NCBI GenBank assembly: GCA_030386875.1
Contig: CM059567.1
Span: forward strand, 81,523,130 to 81,587,129
Direction of reading: 5' to 3'
DNA: 64,000 nt
DNA from: Morinoia aosen
Taxonomy: Eukaryota > Arthropoda > Malacostraca > Amphipoda > Talitridae
Below, in pieces: positions 24,801 to 38,300 of this stretch. How positions within the stretch are numbered: position 1 is the first letter of the stretch; every line of letters begins with the position of its first letter. A program made the position numbers and the translations under genes. The notes under the pieces were generated by a model. That model had not been told where the DNA came from. It made no database searches and was given only the letters and a program-made list of their open reading frames with translations.

Positions 24801-26293
24801 CTTGTTTTTAAATTCCTCATAAATTTGCGATTAAAGCAAACAACTGGCCCGTTCTGGAAACTCTGTATTGTCCTCACTAAATATCACTTCAGCCTTCTTA
24901 TTTCTCAAATTAATGCTACACAAATGACGTAAATTTAACAATCATCCCTAAGAATTTTTCTTATCATACACTTTTTATTTAAATTGGAATTATTCGAAAT
25001 AAAGCTTATTAAGGTGAAACGTTCTCATAATTCCAAACATACGTTTATTTCGAGATGTCATTACACTCCATTTATAATTCTGACATGTTAACTGTGATTC
25101 TGACTTTGTTAATATCAATAACATTCTATCACGATTCATTAGATCTGCAATACAATTTACTTCAAATTATAATGATTGAAAAATACCGTGAACTGATACA
25201 TAACGTTGTTAAAAATGTGAGAGTTGAAAATTTCCAATGAAATTGTTTTCTCTCAAAATGTAGAGCTACTTTCACAGCTCTGACCAGTTTCCATGACAAT
25301 GCTATGTGTGTACCGCTAGGGTGAACAATGAAAGCAATCGTTTCTGGGGAATTTATGAGCACATCTGACCAGAAAAACTTATCTGATGAACCATGGAAAT
25401 CGAAGGACCAATTTATGAAGAAAGAATTGATCAAGTGATCAGTTGGCTCGATCTAAAATGTTCGAAGAATGAAGTACAACAACTTTACCGTGCGTTAATA
25501 AGAAACTATTCGTTATATTATTTTCCAAATATTTGTTCCAACAACTTCCATAAAGTGTCATCAATTTAGTCGTTCGTGTTTTTAATGTTGAAGATTATTG
25601 CAAAGTGTTCTTCTGGCGAACTGTTCAAATCTTGACATATCTTACGTCTTTGTCTTCGATTTCTATAAGAAAGAGTGTTCTCAAATGTTTAAAAATAACT
25701 TTCTGCTGTACATTCGCATAGATAATAACTTAAGACACTCGCATGAACTCATCTCACAGAACATAGTGATATTTAGAAATCAGAAAAAAGTGCATAAATG
25801 AGTAAAGTTGAAAACTCACAGCTACAAAATCTTAATTTACCGATTTAATTAACTAGCGAAGAAATTTACTTCTACATGTCAATCCATAACTTTCTCAGAA
25901 TGTCAATACCAACTTTCTGTGTAAATTGTGCTGAATTTTTTTTTTTGCTTTGAGTCTGCTAGTTCATTGGGTTCCATCACCTACATGTATGAGATGACTT
26001 TCTTCAATGATGAAATGAATGAAACTTTCACAGTATGAACATTGATAAACGAGTATTTCACATCTCACTTTTTTGACTGACATAGCAATGCAAGCGACCC
26101 CATTTAGTGAATAAGTGGGAAAAATTGTACAAAGGCAGCAGATCTGCGCTGAGCGACGGCAGCCAAGAGCGCACTTCAGAAAATAGACAGACACTACAGC
26201 GTCATAAAGTCATAAAAACTAACAGCTCATTAACAAATCACGAAGCTTAAGGTCGAGCAGTATTTTCTTTCTCACTCGGAAATACATCAGCTC

Positions 26294-26332
<39 letters not shown>

Positions 26333-29300
26333 ACTCGTTGACCCGGTTCAGCGGACAAAGTTTAAGCTTCATGCTTGAAAGAAATCCCATTTACTCCAAG
26401 AATTGCAGAAGAAATTTCAAGTAAACCTATCCAACAAGCAATACGTAGTCGCAATCTGAAATTGAATACCATGTTTGCCTTAATTGATTTCTACTAGATT
26501 AAGTAATTACTCAAACTTCCGTTCATGCAAATTTATGTTTTCAATAAGGTATGAATTTTTACAATAATAAATTTCAAGTTATTATTCAAATAGTTGAAAG
26601 CACTAAATGATTTTATACTTTAAATTATTTTTAAAATATCTAAGAACTGTCATTGGGATTATTCTCAAGTGAAAAGTTCAAAAGTTCAAAGTTCACAGTG
26701 TATACGAAAGAGGAAGTCCATTAATTTTTCGAAGGTTTTCAATACGATAGATAATCGTTTCGAGAAGAGCTAATTTCCAAGCAACAAGAAGTATGAATAA
26801 AAAATAATACTTGCTACTCTTTACGAAAAAACTTGGAATATAAAATTCTTGCGTTAACAGCACTGTTGAACACAGGTTTTGAGAAGCAACTCATGTTAAA
26901 TGAAATTGAGAGTATCATTCCGAAACATGAATTCGATTTTAGGGACGATAGGTGTAGCAATACTTTTCAAAGACGGTTTCTCTTTTATCTCAACTACATA
27001 CAATTCCTCTGATATAACGACCGTCTCTCGGTTGCTATGACTTCGGTACTGTGTTCCACGGTTCCTTTTCCTATTGCCTCACAATTATGCAAACCATGGA
27101 TTGATGTGCCGGACAGGGCGTATACAGTCTACAAAAAGTGAATCTCAGCACACTCCTTGAGCAGGTTTAAAGAGTTTAATAAGTCTTATTTTTTTATAAA
27201 TGATAAATGTGAAATAAATCTGCTCTCACCTTTTCGAACTAGAAAACTTAGGTCCAACAAGCCATCTGAAATCAATGAAAGGAAGTTCGCACTGTCATCG
27301 TGGTACTTGAACGCTGAATTACGATGACATTATAATGATTTACCGACGTCAGAGTTACCTACACTGGCAGTGAAAGACAATATAATTTAAATATGTTTGC
27401 AAATTAGATGAGATGTAAAACATTGCTCGACGCATGTATTTGCTCCTCAAAATCCTGTACTATCGACCTAGAGCTTTTTGACTTTCATTGCTTACCATAT
27501 GTACTCTAATGCCATAAAAACAATTTCTTGAAAGTGTAATAAATATCACGGAGGAAGGCCAAAAAATTAATTCTCAGGAGAGAGATATTTAAATTTTTGC
27601 GGAAAATTCGGTATATTGAACGTTCTAGTTAAAATCCCGACAAATTTTCATCATTAGTGCAACCTTTCTTGTATGTGCGGGCAATGTTGGTGATGAACAT
27701 CGAGAGTAAGCTGGGGCGAGTCCGAGTCGCGTGGAATATTCCACTGCAAAAACCGTGCTGTATTATTAGCTCTCGTATTGATCACGCTACGAAGCACGCA
27801 GCAAATGAAGCTTTTAAAATAATAACGCAAGAAAATACAATGACACAGAGTCTTGTTCGCTGACAAATTAACACACATAATATTGCAATTTTAACCAATT
27901 GGCGTAAAGAAAATCATTCGTGCGGTTAAACGATAAATGTACTGAAAAGCGTAATGCTCATAGTTTACTCGCTCTTTGCGTAATGACTGCAGAGAAGACA
28001 GGCAGAAAATTTCAAATTAGCGACCTTCGAGAGCTGTCTCAGGTTTTTCACCCGATTCATTATAAAAAGAATAACAGTTTAATCTTAGAAAACCAAGCCT
28101 TTTTTCTGTAAAATCTGTAAATAATTGCTACGATTAACTGGCAAGCCTTCACAATATGTTCGGCTGTCAAATCATGAGATTCACGATATAATTTTTTTAG
28201 ACATTTGCTTCAGAAAGGCCACTTAAGCATGGTGGCACGCAATCAGGGGACGGGATGCGTACATTGCCTCTGTAACATGACCTTCTGCCCACCACCAGAA
28301 GGTTGTGATGGTCACGAAAAGAAGAGATGCTGCTCTGATCAATGTGGTAGGCAGGAAATGATAGAAGATGTGCCTACAACGGGCATGGTAGACGAAAGAA
28401 GTAGCTCGACGAATCGGTCAAAACTTCTTGACCATATTTTGATTGAGAAGCTCGTTTGTCTGATGGTATTTGATGCAATAAATCGTACGTTTCAACTAAC
28501 TTTCAATTATAAAACATGAGCGAGCCACGTGGATGTCTTAGGATAATAATATTCAGTTGCTTTCAAGTCGAAATATTTTCTTGATACCGAAATAAAAAAA
28601 ATACTTATTTTAGTGTGCTGAAGCATCTGTAAGGAGCTGACAAGACTCTAGCCACTCGAGTATAATTACTGTACGTGCATTTGTGAAGAGATTAAGAGAA
28701 TATTCATGGCGTCTATCGTGGGGCATGAGCCAGCTCAAAGGAGCATGCGAAATAGTGAGTAATTTAAACTTTGTTTGATGAAGAATCTTGCTCTCTCACA
28801 TGAAAGTGAAATGTGCGCATTTCTTGGGCTCACGTACAGGATTTTTTTGCTCCCTTCGCGGTTTCTGAAATCGCTTGATCGCTGAAAATGAGTTCTCTAC
28901 TGAGTACGAATACTGTTCAGTTATAAAAATCGTTGTGATCATATTTATGATAATGAGGTGCCATATAGTTGGTAGTAACGTGCACAACTATGCAGAAAAA
29001 TTTATCAAGCTTGTTTCCTACTAGTTTTTGCTATTTATCGTTTCATACCTCAGATATATCAATGAGTGTTGCCGTTATCGAGGTGAAAAAGCGTTCATCC
29101 TGAGGACATTTTGAAATTGGAAAACTCTCGCTATCGACTAATGTTTTTTAAAGAACGTAAGTTGCTTTCTAGAAATCAAGGAAGTTAATTAAAGTTACTT
29201 ACAGAAACACTGATAATAATTTTTGTCTCATTCTGCTGACATAAATAAAAATTTCATCATGAATTGCTTTGAAAATTATTTCATATTATTCATTGGTCTA

Positions 29301-32300
29301 CTATGGTTAAATAAATTTTAATAATATCAATTTCGTATTTCCTATCTGGAGATACGTTTTCAAATTATACAGCTCTGACTCTGACTCCAGTCGTGACTGA
29401 AAACGCCTAATTTTTTTAATTTTCCTGTTAATAGTCTTGACTCCCAGTTCTTTATCCATAAGAATAACTGAAAGCCGCAAATTGAACTCAAAAGTTAAGC
29501 AGTTGATTTGTCTATAAAATGAAAGGCTTCGTGCAAATCTGAAAATTTTTCAGAAAAAAATCAAGGTCACAAATATCAATGTTTTTTTCAAGTAAATCAT
29601 CACGCTTTGAAGATACCGTTCGCATTCAAGCTGCTTAAGATTTTTGAGTTTCATAAACAAGTTATAGCGAAATTTATTTATGTATGACAATATATGTATA
29701 CCGTTACTCTAATTACTCCGAACGGTTACTCCGATACCTCATTCAAACTCCTCATGGACAACTATTTGCAAAAAGCGAACAGCAGCTCTCAGAAGGAGCC
29801 AAATACTCGTAAAACCACCCACCCAGTGTATTACCAAAACCAATATTCATCCATATACAAAACAGACGAACGTACTCTGAAACAAATTATAAAAAACAAC
29901 AAGAAATGTAACGCCTAATAATGAACGCCTACGACTTGTATTCTATTACAAATGCCACACCATCGCCAGCCTCAGCTAAAGAAAAAACCAAGGTAACAAG
30001 TTTTCAACTTTCAACAAACTAACGTCGTGTATGAGTACAAATTACGGTATGCCGTGGCCTGCACAGAGCGTCTTCAGTTGCTCATTCAGCAGCCAGCAAC
30101 GGATGAAGAAAAAAAACACGACAGCGGCATCATTTCTGAATTTTCTGCTTAACAATGGCGAACGAACGTCTAAACGCGTCGCAACAATTTTTAAATTTGA
30201 CCGTTCGCAACCTTTTCGTATTCTTTGATCTAGGAACCAATTATAATTTCAGAGTAATTAAACAAAACGCGTGCGAATGCAAATTATGGCGTTATTTTTA
30301 ACTAAACAAATATATATATTTATTTATATACTTTTTGACCGGCACTTTGTTGAACAAACTTTAACATGAGGTCAAAACTGTTGAAATAAACACTTGTTAC
30401 TCGACAACGGCGTGGTCGAAACGGCATGGTTGGAGAGTTACAAGGACTGGAAATTTGAAACGCATTGGAGAAAATGTCGAATTTTGAGTGAAAGGAAAAT
30501 GCAATGTAAAAGCTAGGAAAGCATTTTTTATTATGAACGCGAGAAATAGAAATACAGCCTTACTTGTTGTGAACACACAAACTAGATTCTCGAATTAGGT
30601 ATGGTACATAAATTAGGTATGATATCTAACTCAAATTGGGTACGGTATATTTAGAGATGGTATATAACAGTATGGTATATAACAGTAAGGTATATAACAG
30701 ATATGGTATATAACTGGAGTCAAATTAATTAAGTAAGGTATGTTTTACATGACTCCAGTCTGTTGCGATGCAGCGTTCAGACGCCTGTGCAATGATTGCC
30801 AGGCGCGATTCGAAACACCAGAATTTTCGCGAATTCTTGCCGAGGCTTGTACAAGTTTGCCGATGAGGTCTTCTTCGGAATGAAAAAATCGGTGTTTCGT
30901 ACACTAAACTACCTAGTGGCGTAATCGCAGGAAACCTTGTGGCTATGTGAGGGGCTGCCACGGCCTCTTTCTGAACATTTTTTTTAAATACCTAGTCAAA
31001 ATTAAAAATCTGTTTCTTGTGGTCTTGATAATTTAGGCTGCTAATTTGCTCCTTGTGTTCAGGATAAAAATACTTTCCTAACTTCTACATTTAATTTTCT
31101 GCCACTCTTAATCAAAGTGCGAGTTTTTCTCCAGAGCATTCTTAATTTCAAGTTCTTGTAACTCTTTAGCGAAACAATTTTGACTACACGGTTAGTGACG
31201 GAAAAGTGTTTATTTCAGCGGTCCTAACCCTATATCAAAATTTGCTCAACAAAGCGCGTGTCATCCTCTATTTATAAATGATGAAATAAAATTTAAATAC
31301 AAAAATAAAAAAATTTAAATTAAAAATTAAAGATTAAAAAAAATTTAAAAGGTATGGATTAACGTTTACATAGATGGACATCTTTCATATTCGATGATCG
31401 GAAAAACAGTAATCGGAACCTTTTTTGGCAGGAGGAGCTTTCTTCGCCCGTCAGATGCGAGAGGCCGGCTACGTGACCATGCTCGACCCGTTGCAGCAGA
31501 AGCTCGGCAAGCGCATGGGCGGACTGCTTTACTTCCCTGCACTCATGGGCGAGTTGTTCTGGTCGGCTGCAATTTTGTCCGCTCTGGGTGAGTCCGGCAC
31601 ATTTATCCAGAGAACCTCTCATTGTGTGATTCGTAATCTATTCCTGTTGTGTAAAGTCGCGCTGAGTGGTGGTGCAGTTATAAGGTATATAATCAATGTT
31701 TAATATTGCTGAGAGTATTGTCAGTCACAATTTTATAACTCAAAAAGAATGAAACTGGCATCCAGCGAATACTTTCAATTCTTTGCTCTCGTAGCCTGAC
31801 ACTTTCATTAATTCATGGTGAATTAGAGATATTTATATCACTAAGGTACGCCTTAATTACTTTAATATGTTTCACCCTGCAGAGTAAACATGTAAACATT
31901 TTGATAGTAAACATGTTAACAGTATGTGTAATACAAGAATTACACACTGTACTCTTGAATGCGATATACACGAGTACCGTGAACATCACTCGAACTGTAG
32001 GGGTACAGCTACGTTCTTTCGATCTTTTACTGCTATGGTCACTAGTCATTTACCCGATGAAAAATTCTGTAAAAAAACAAACAAAATATTTAGAAAAATT
32101 TTAAGAGCTAATTTTCTAGAAAGCTCTTGAAACCATTCCGAAATAATATTAAGAGCATCTTTATAAATAAATTTAGCCATGTTTAGGACACTTGTATTTT
32201 TCCACATGCTAGCTTCCCTCTCTACCTCCGGTCATCGCTCATGACCATACACACCTCAGCAAAATATTTAAATCTATTTTCATCCCTAACAATATGATAG

Positions 32301-35300
32301 AGTGGACTGTTTATTCTCAGCAATAATACATTCAGTGGGGGAAATAAATTTTTGCATACCAAAAAATTATTTACCCCGTGCAGACAGCACTGTCAAGGTC
32401 CGTATGGACGAATGATTAAAAGCCATCAGCTGTAAATTTTACACTATGCTTCGAATTGTTACGAGCTGCTCATCATCACTTAACATACACAAATTAAAAT
32501 AATTCCTGAATGATGTGCAAAGTTCTTACCCTTTAAAAATCATAGGTACAATATATATCAATATTCTTGTGCATTTTCTAAGTGCAATATATTCCACTTT
32601 ACTAGTCATTAATGATTTGAATTACGGGTAAAATACTTTGATTTTTAATCTCTGACAAGATTAATTTTAGTCAGTAATTTGCACCCATGCCCGTTCCGAA
32701 TTTTGATTATATTTCTGGGAATTTTTTATTTTGCTTCAGCTCACATTTATTTTATTGTCTTGTGTAGTAACTTAAGTGTGATTTATTTAGTGTTTTATTC
32801 GATATCATTGTTTCATTTAGACCCTAATTTGAATATTCATTTAGAAACTTTGCAATTTTGTTCAATATTTTTTGCAGATAATGACTGATGATGAGCTGAG
32901 GCTTGAAATGCTGCATTAAAATGCTTTCAAAATTCTTGTTTACTATTACCTTCGTGGTAAAACTGCTTAACGTAAAAAATTTTATCAATACAGTCATTGA
33001 GAAACTGAAATAAAACTAATTGACAAATTACTTGTATTCAAGAGTAAGTACGCACAACAGGTAACAAAAATCAGGAAATTTGACTATTAAAAGAAGTTAG
33101 CACACTTTGAGTTGAATTTTTCTTAGTGATAGTGGTAAATGCAGAAAATTCCAAATTGCTCCTGTAATGCGTGTTAAAGTTGCATTTTTTATGTGATCCT
33201 TCTGCCGGCAGCATCAGAAGTCAAGATTCCTATGTTTTAGATCATTAATGTTCCACCGTTGTTGCCAGATGTCAATGTCCATTGTTTTGGCTATCAATAT
33301 TCCACCGTTGTAGTCTCAGTAATCGATGTTTCATTCTCCTGCCAACCAGTTCTCAAAAATACATATAATTTTTTAATAGTTAGTCTTCATTATTTTCTCA
33401 CTTATTCTGCCACCAAGCATCTTAATACAAGTATTTTAGCGGCTAGTTTCGTTTCAGTTTATCAAAAATTTGTTTAGCAAAGAATTTCTTGGTGTACGAA
33501 CACTTGTTTCCCTCCACTAAATGTCGTGCGAGTGGGGAGGAAATTCTACAGAATTTTATCCTTAAGTTACGAGTATTTGCATGTCTTGATGAAGATTTTC
33601 TATTAATTAGAATAATTTTACATATTCGTGCAATTGTAAATTGATCGAGAAGTAGCTTTAACATTGTAAATGTATAGCAGTCTGTCTGTCGGTTTTGATT
33701 AGAACCCAGTTTAGTATTAGATCGTCAAAGTTGAGATCACCTTTAAGAATTCCTTATTTGCAGGGTCGACTCTTGCGGTGATATTAGACATCGGTAACAC
33801 GCTCTCCATTTTGGTGAGCGCCGCCATAGCTGTGACCTACACGTTGTTAGGTGGCCTCTACTCAGTCGCTTACACAGACGTCGTTCAGCTCTTCTGCATC
33901 TTCGCCGGGCTCGTGAGTGATGCCCGCTAAACTGAGCATCTATGTTATCATCAGTCAGTGGTCTAACCGAATTTTTTGACAAGAATCCTATTTGCTCTTA
34001 CCTCGGGAGTATCTGAACATTTTTCAATTTAAATTATAATTTTAGCATCAGTACTACATGTTACAGTACATTTAAATCGGACGAATACACTGCCACTCTA
34101 CGTCGGAAGCTATTTTGCCAACAGAGATAGAATGTTCATTCCTGACAACAATGCTAGACAAGCATTTGTATTAACTCGCATTGTTTGGGATTTAAGGTTT
34201 ACGAATATGAAAGAAATAATAACCTGCGGAAAATGAATGGAAATAAGAATCTCAGTCCTATACTGAACTTACAAAAGATACATCGTTGAATAAAAGACGT
34301 ACTTTCAGAATACTATCCTGAAGCCAAATAAGACGAGAAACGATGGTCACTCTCTCTTAAAACCCTATTTAAAACAACTTGGAGCTATCTGACTGCGTCG
34401 TTGCTGCGTGGAATGCCAGAAAATGAACTTTAGAGCTACAAAACAAAGTTACAGTATATGTATTTTTTGTTAAATCCTGCACATTCGCACTGCCACCCTG
34501 GTAAATTTGACATGCTCTGAAATTTTATCTTTTTTACAATTATTCTCAAGCCACAAGTATTGTCGGCTTAATTCCATACGTTGTTTTCAACCTAACTTTA
34601 TTGTAGCATGCGTGGATTAGTGGAAGCATGCAATGTAAAATTTATTGACGGAACTCCTAGAACACCATTATATACTGCATAGAGGTATTTAACGCATCAT
34701 TGTAAACATTCAACGAGTCAAGTCTTTGCTATGATTTACGGTCAAATTTATATTAATAATTATTGTTGCAATTTACCTCCTACACCCATGCCTAATGATC
34801 GAAGGAAACACTTCTAGTAGCGTTTCAGCTGTATTCTGTATTTAAGTATTTCGTAAGACAAGTCCAGAAGGAGTGTGTAAACAGGATGGTGCATGATATA
34901 TATATATATAGAGCTCCATGAACGAAATGATGGCTGCCGTAAAATTTCAAATCTTAGTGGGATTGTGAGCACTATTCTCGTCCCTTTTAGGACATGGAAG
35001 TTGCATAATACAATCACAGACGTTGACAAGAGTGACTATCCTGGTAAAATGGCTATATCTTCGTCCGCCTCGATGTAACTGAAAATTCATAAACAGCGCT
35101 GCTTATGGCATTTTGTGATGCTTAAAGTAACATAAAAGTCCAGAGCTAATAATAGTCTTTTAGATCGAATAGCTCTCGCTTGATACTTTCAAGAGCTTTT
35201 TATTTTCTGAAAAGTAGACGATGAGCCTAAAACTTGTTCAAAATCTGAAACTGAGTGGGATATCAGGCTTGATGTTATATTGTGTCGCTATCAAAATTCG

Positions 35301-38300
35301 GCTTATTGGAAATAACACAGCACTATGTATGGAGGAGAGAGCCACTACCTTCTAAATGTATAATTCATCCGTCAATCCATGAGTGGATGATACAGCATAA
35401 CAGTTTTGGACTGTTCTTGATCAAATAGACGAGTATAAAGGAAACAATACAATGGGGGAAGAAAATTTTCAAAAACAGAAGAATTCAGACGAAAAAGGCT
35501 TGGTTGAGTGCCAGGTCGTTGAAATTTGAAGACTTCCTCATTTGAACAGGGATGTGATTGGAAAACACGTGCCAAGAAGAGGTAAAATTAGTTTGTTAGT
35601 AAGGAAAAGATGTTAAGCAGAGTTACGGTTACCTTTACATGGTTTTTAGCTTTACTAAGATTTTTCAGAGCTTTGAGAAGTTCATGAGAGAAATTATAAT
35701 ATTCAACAGTTGAGAAATTTAGCCGGGAAAAATAGTGAACGCATACCAAGAATGTTCTCTGAAAATTGCAGATGATAAATTCTTGAGGTTAACAAAACAA
35801 CAGACTGCAAAATTTGGTTGTGCGAAATTCTCCGACTGATTCTTTTGGAAATTATCATATTTCGTGAAACATATTCAGAGAAGCATCGAATATTTCGACG
35901 GGATTTAGTATTCCAGATTATTTTATCTTTGTTCCATAGTGAATGTATATTTTCACACTTTAAATTTAGGTTGATACCAATTTAAATGTGTTCTCGGTCA
36001 TTTTAATTGGCTGTTTACTTCAAAAGACGGCATAAAAAAAGTGTCTGTTAGCGAATGAAGTCTTTCTTGGGGCAGCATGAATTCAAGTTATCCCCATGTA
36101 GACTTGAAAACCAATCATTACCGTAGATGTCCCTGTGTGTTTAAAACCTAGTTACGCACAGGAGCGTCGCGTTAGGGTGTAGAAATGAAAAATTGTATTA
36201 GATAAATGTATTGGCATTCTTTATTAATAATTATTGATAACGAATACCGATGGATTTAGCTCATCATACCATTTTTCATTTATAATTGATGATAATCTTT
36301 AAAATAATTATAATTGCTGCATGCGGCAGTGGCTGTGTGTGCCCTTCGCGCTGCAGCACGACGCCGTGGGATCGCTGGCGCTCGACGAGACCGACTGGCT
36401 GGGGCACATCCCTGCCGATTCCCCCGCCTGGGGGCTCTGGGTGGACTACTGGCTGCTCCTCATCTGTGGGGGCATCCCTTGGCAGGTGTGTGGTATGGCT
36501 AGAAATTAAATGGGTAGTAACAAGTTACACTGCCGAGAAAGTAACGAGCGAGACGGTTTGTTTCGAGTATTGATATCGCTCACTTATGGTTACAAAAGGA
36601 AAGCGTAATGGTGTTGCCTACACGAAGTTGCCGTCAAGTACCGGAAATTTTCGGCCCTCGTTACTCGTAACACATATAACTAACGATGCGCGTCCAGTTA
36701 AATTTGAACTTACTAGTTTGAACTCTTCTAAAATGCGGTGTGACAACCGGCTGTCAGCTATCGGCTTTTCTATACAACGATAGTGCTACGCTGCGTGTAT
36801 GTGGTCGGCAATCCGTTCACGGCCTCCTAAGTTTACGCCAATGGCTATAACACAATGTCAATGTGAGTAAATACTTCTAGCATAACTCCTGGAGCTTTAT
36901 CAAGAGCGGAATCTCCTGTTTCCATTAAAGAATTATCCAGAAAGTGATTAATCAAGGCTGAAATTATTTCACTTAGGAAATATCTCAGTTCCAAGCCGAA
37001 AAGGATAAATACATCTACAAATGCATGCCAGTGACTCGCCATGCAGAGTTGCCAGAAATGAACATTACTTGGTACTGATACTTCCTCAAAGTTTAAAGGT
37101 GATATGTATTGCTTAAATATTATATAAAATTAAATCTAACCCTAAAACTGGGCTCTCATTTCCTACTGTTAACAAATGTGCAATTTTCTAAAAATACCAT
37201 GCATGTATAAATGATTCCTACTGTAGATTATAGGTGTATGTTGACTGCGTAATAATAGCTCTATAAGAATTGTTTGTAAAACACAACATCGCTTTGCCTT
37301 CATCGCCTCATGTCGATTGGCTTTTCATAATTCATGCCGCCAGAAGAGGAAGCTTGTAATAATACAGTATGTTCGAAAAATTAGTTGAATTGAAAAAATC
37401 TAAACTCTATGATGCATGCGCACCTACCAGAGAGCCATGCATGGTTGTTAGGAGTGAAGCGATGTTGTTTTTCACAGTTTAGAGGATAAAATTTTCAGAA
37501 CTTTCCTTTGAGTGCCGTATCGAAACACGTTCCTAGTTGGAGGTTTCCCGTTGAGTCCACAGCCATTTTACGAGTCTTCACCACCTTCTGTTGGCAGGTG
37601 TACTTCCAGCGAGTTCTCTCTGCCTCCAGCCCCAGCAGCGCGCGATTGCTCTCCTTCAGTGCCTCCGTCGGCTGCATCCTCAGTGCTATTCCAGCTTGCC
37701 TTATAGGCGCCATTGCCAAAGCGACAGGTGAGTACGTGAACACTAGTAATTCTTCTTCTGGTAACTTTTCCAGATTTTGTTTCTTCTGAATTGCACAACG
37801 CTTTGGAAAGGTTATCATCTTTCAATCTTTCAAGACCGTTTTTCCTAAAGTAAATGCGTATGCATAAAAAGTAAATGTTAAAACTTATTCACGGCCGTTT
37901 ATAAAAGTTCGGTCAATTTAGATTTCCCCTCCTAAATTTTCAGCAAACATCATCATGAATAATGTCTTTTATGATTTCTTTATTAAGAAAGAAGAACTAT
38001 CATTTTAAGAATTTGTTGTTTCAATTTCTCAAATGCTCAGGTGAATCCATTCAACTTTATTCGATCTACTCATTACTTTCTTACTGTCACAATTACTGCT
38101 TCATAAACTGCATCCGAGTCTCGACTCTAAAACTCTATGGTGCCATGGTCAGTTATGATTGACGCTGCCACTGTACCCGCAGACTGGACGCAGACCGACT
38201 ACCTGCACACACCTACAGGATACGAGAAAAAACTGGTGTTGCCGCTCGTCATGCAATATCTCACTCCTTCTGTGAGTATGGAACTCAATCCAGCTAGAAG

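Larger units (their letters stand above)
21714..24852. mobile_element. palindromic (head-to-head) Penelope-like retroelement
   Basis: Two 5'-truncated Penelope-like copies face each other. The minus copy runs from about 23431 out to 21714. The plus copy runs from about 23432 out to 24852. The shared arms are about 970 bp once the mariner at 22104-22851 is discounted: left about 21714-23431 and right about 23846-24821. The unpaired centre (about 23432-23845) holds the reverse-transcriptase core of the plus copy. Each arm carries the C-terminal reverse-transcriptase segment, a GIY-YIG endonuclease and a terminal hammerhead motif. The exact 12-mer TCTGGAAACTCT lies at 21702-21713 and again at 24853-24864, which I read as the target-site duplication of a single insertion. 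The arms are near identical in the RT part and more diverged in the terminal part. Confidence 0.85.

Noticed and set aside
26860-27400. Possible reverse-transcriptase relic on the plus strand
   Set aside because: Conceptual translations across frames gave no catalytic or tail motif that I could match.
28205-28519. 104-codon cysteine-rich frame
   Set aside because: Cysteine spacing fits no zinc finger or toxin family, and there is no signal peptide or splice context.
30656-30716. Regular short repeats considered as a CRISPR array
   Set aside because: Direct tandem copies without unique spacers, in a eukaryotic intron.
36286-36573. Three overlapping plus-strand frames of 60-95 codons
   Set aside because: They are alternative-frame shadows of the GC-rich CHT1 exon 5. 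The transporter frame with proper splice sites explains the sequence.
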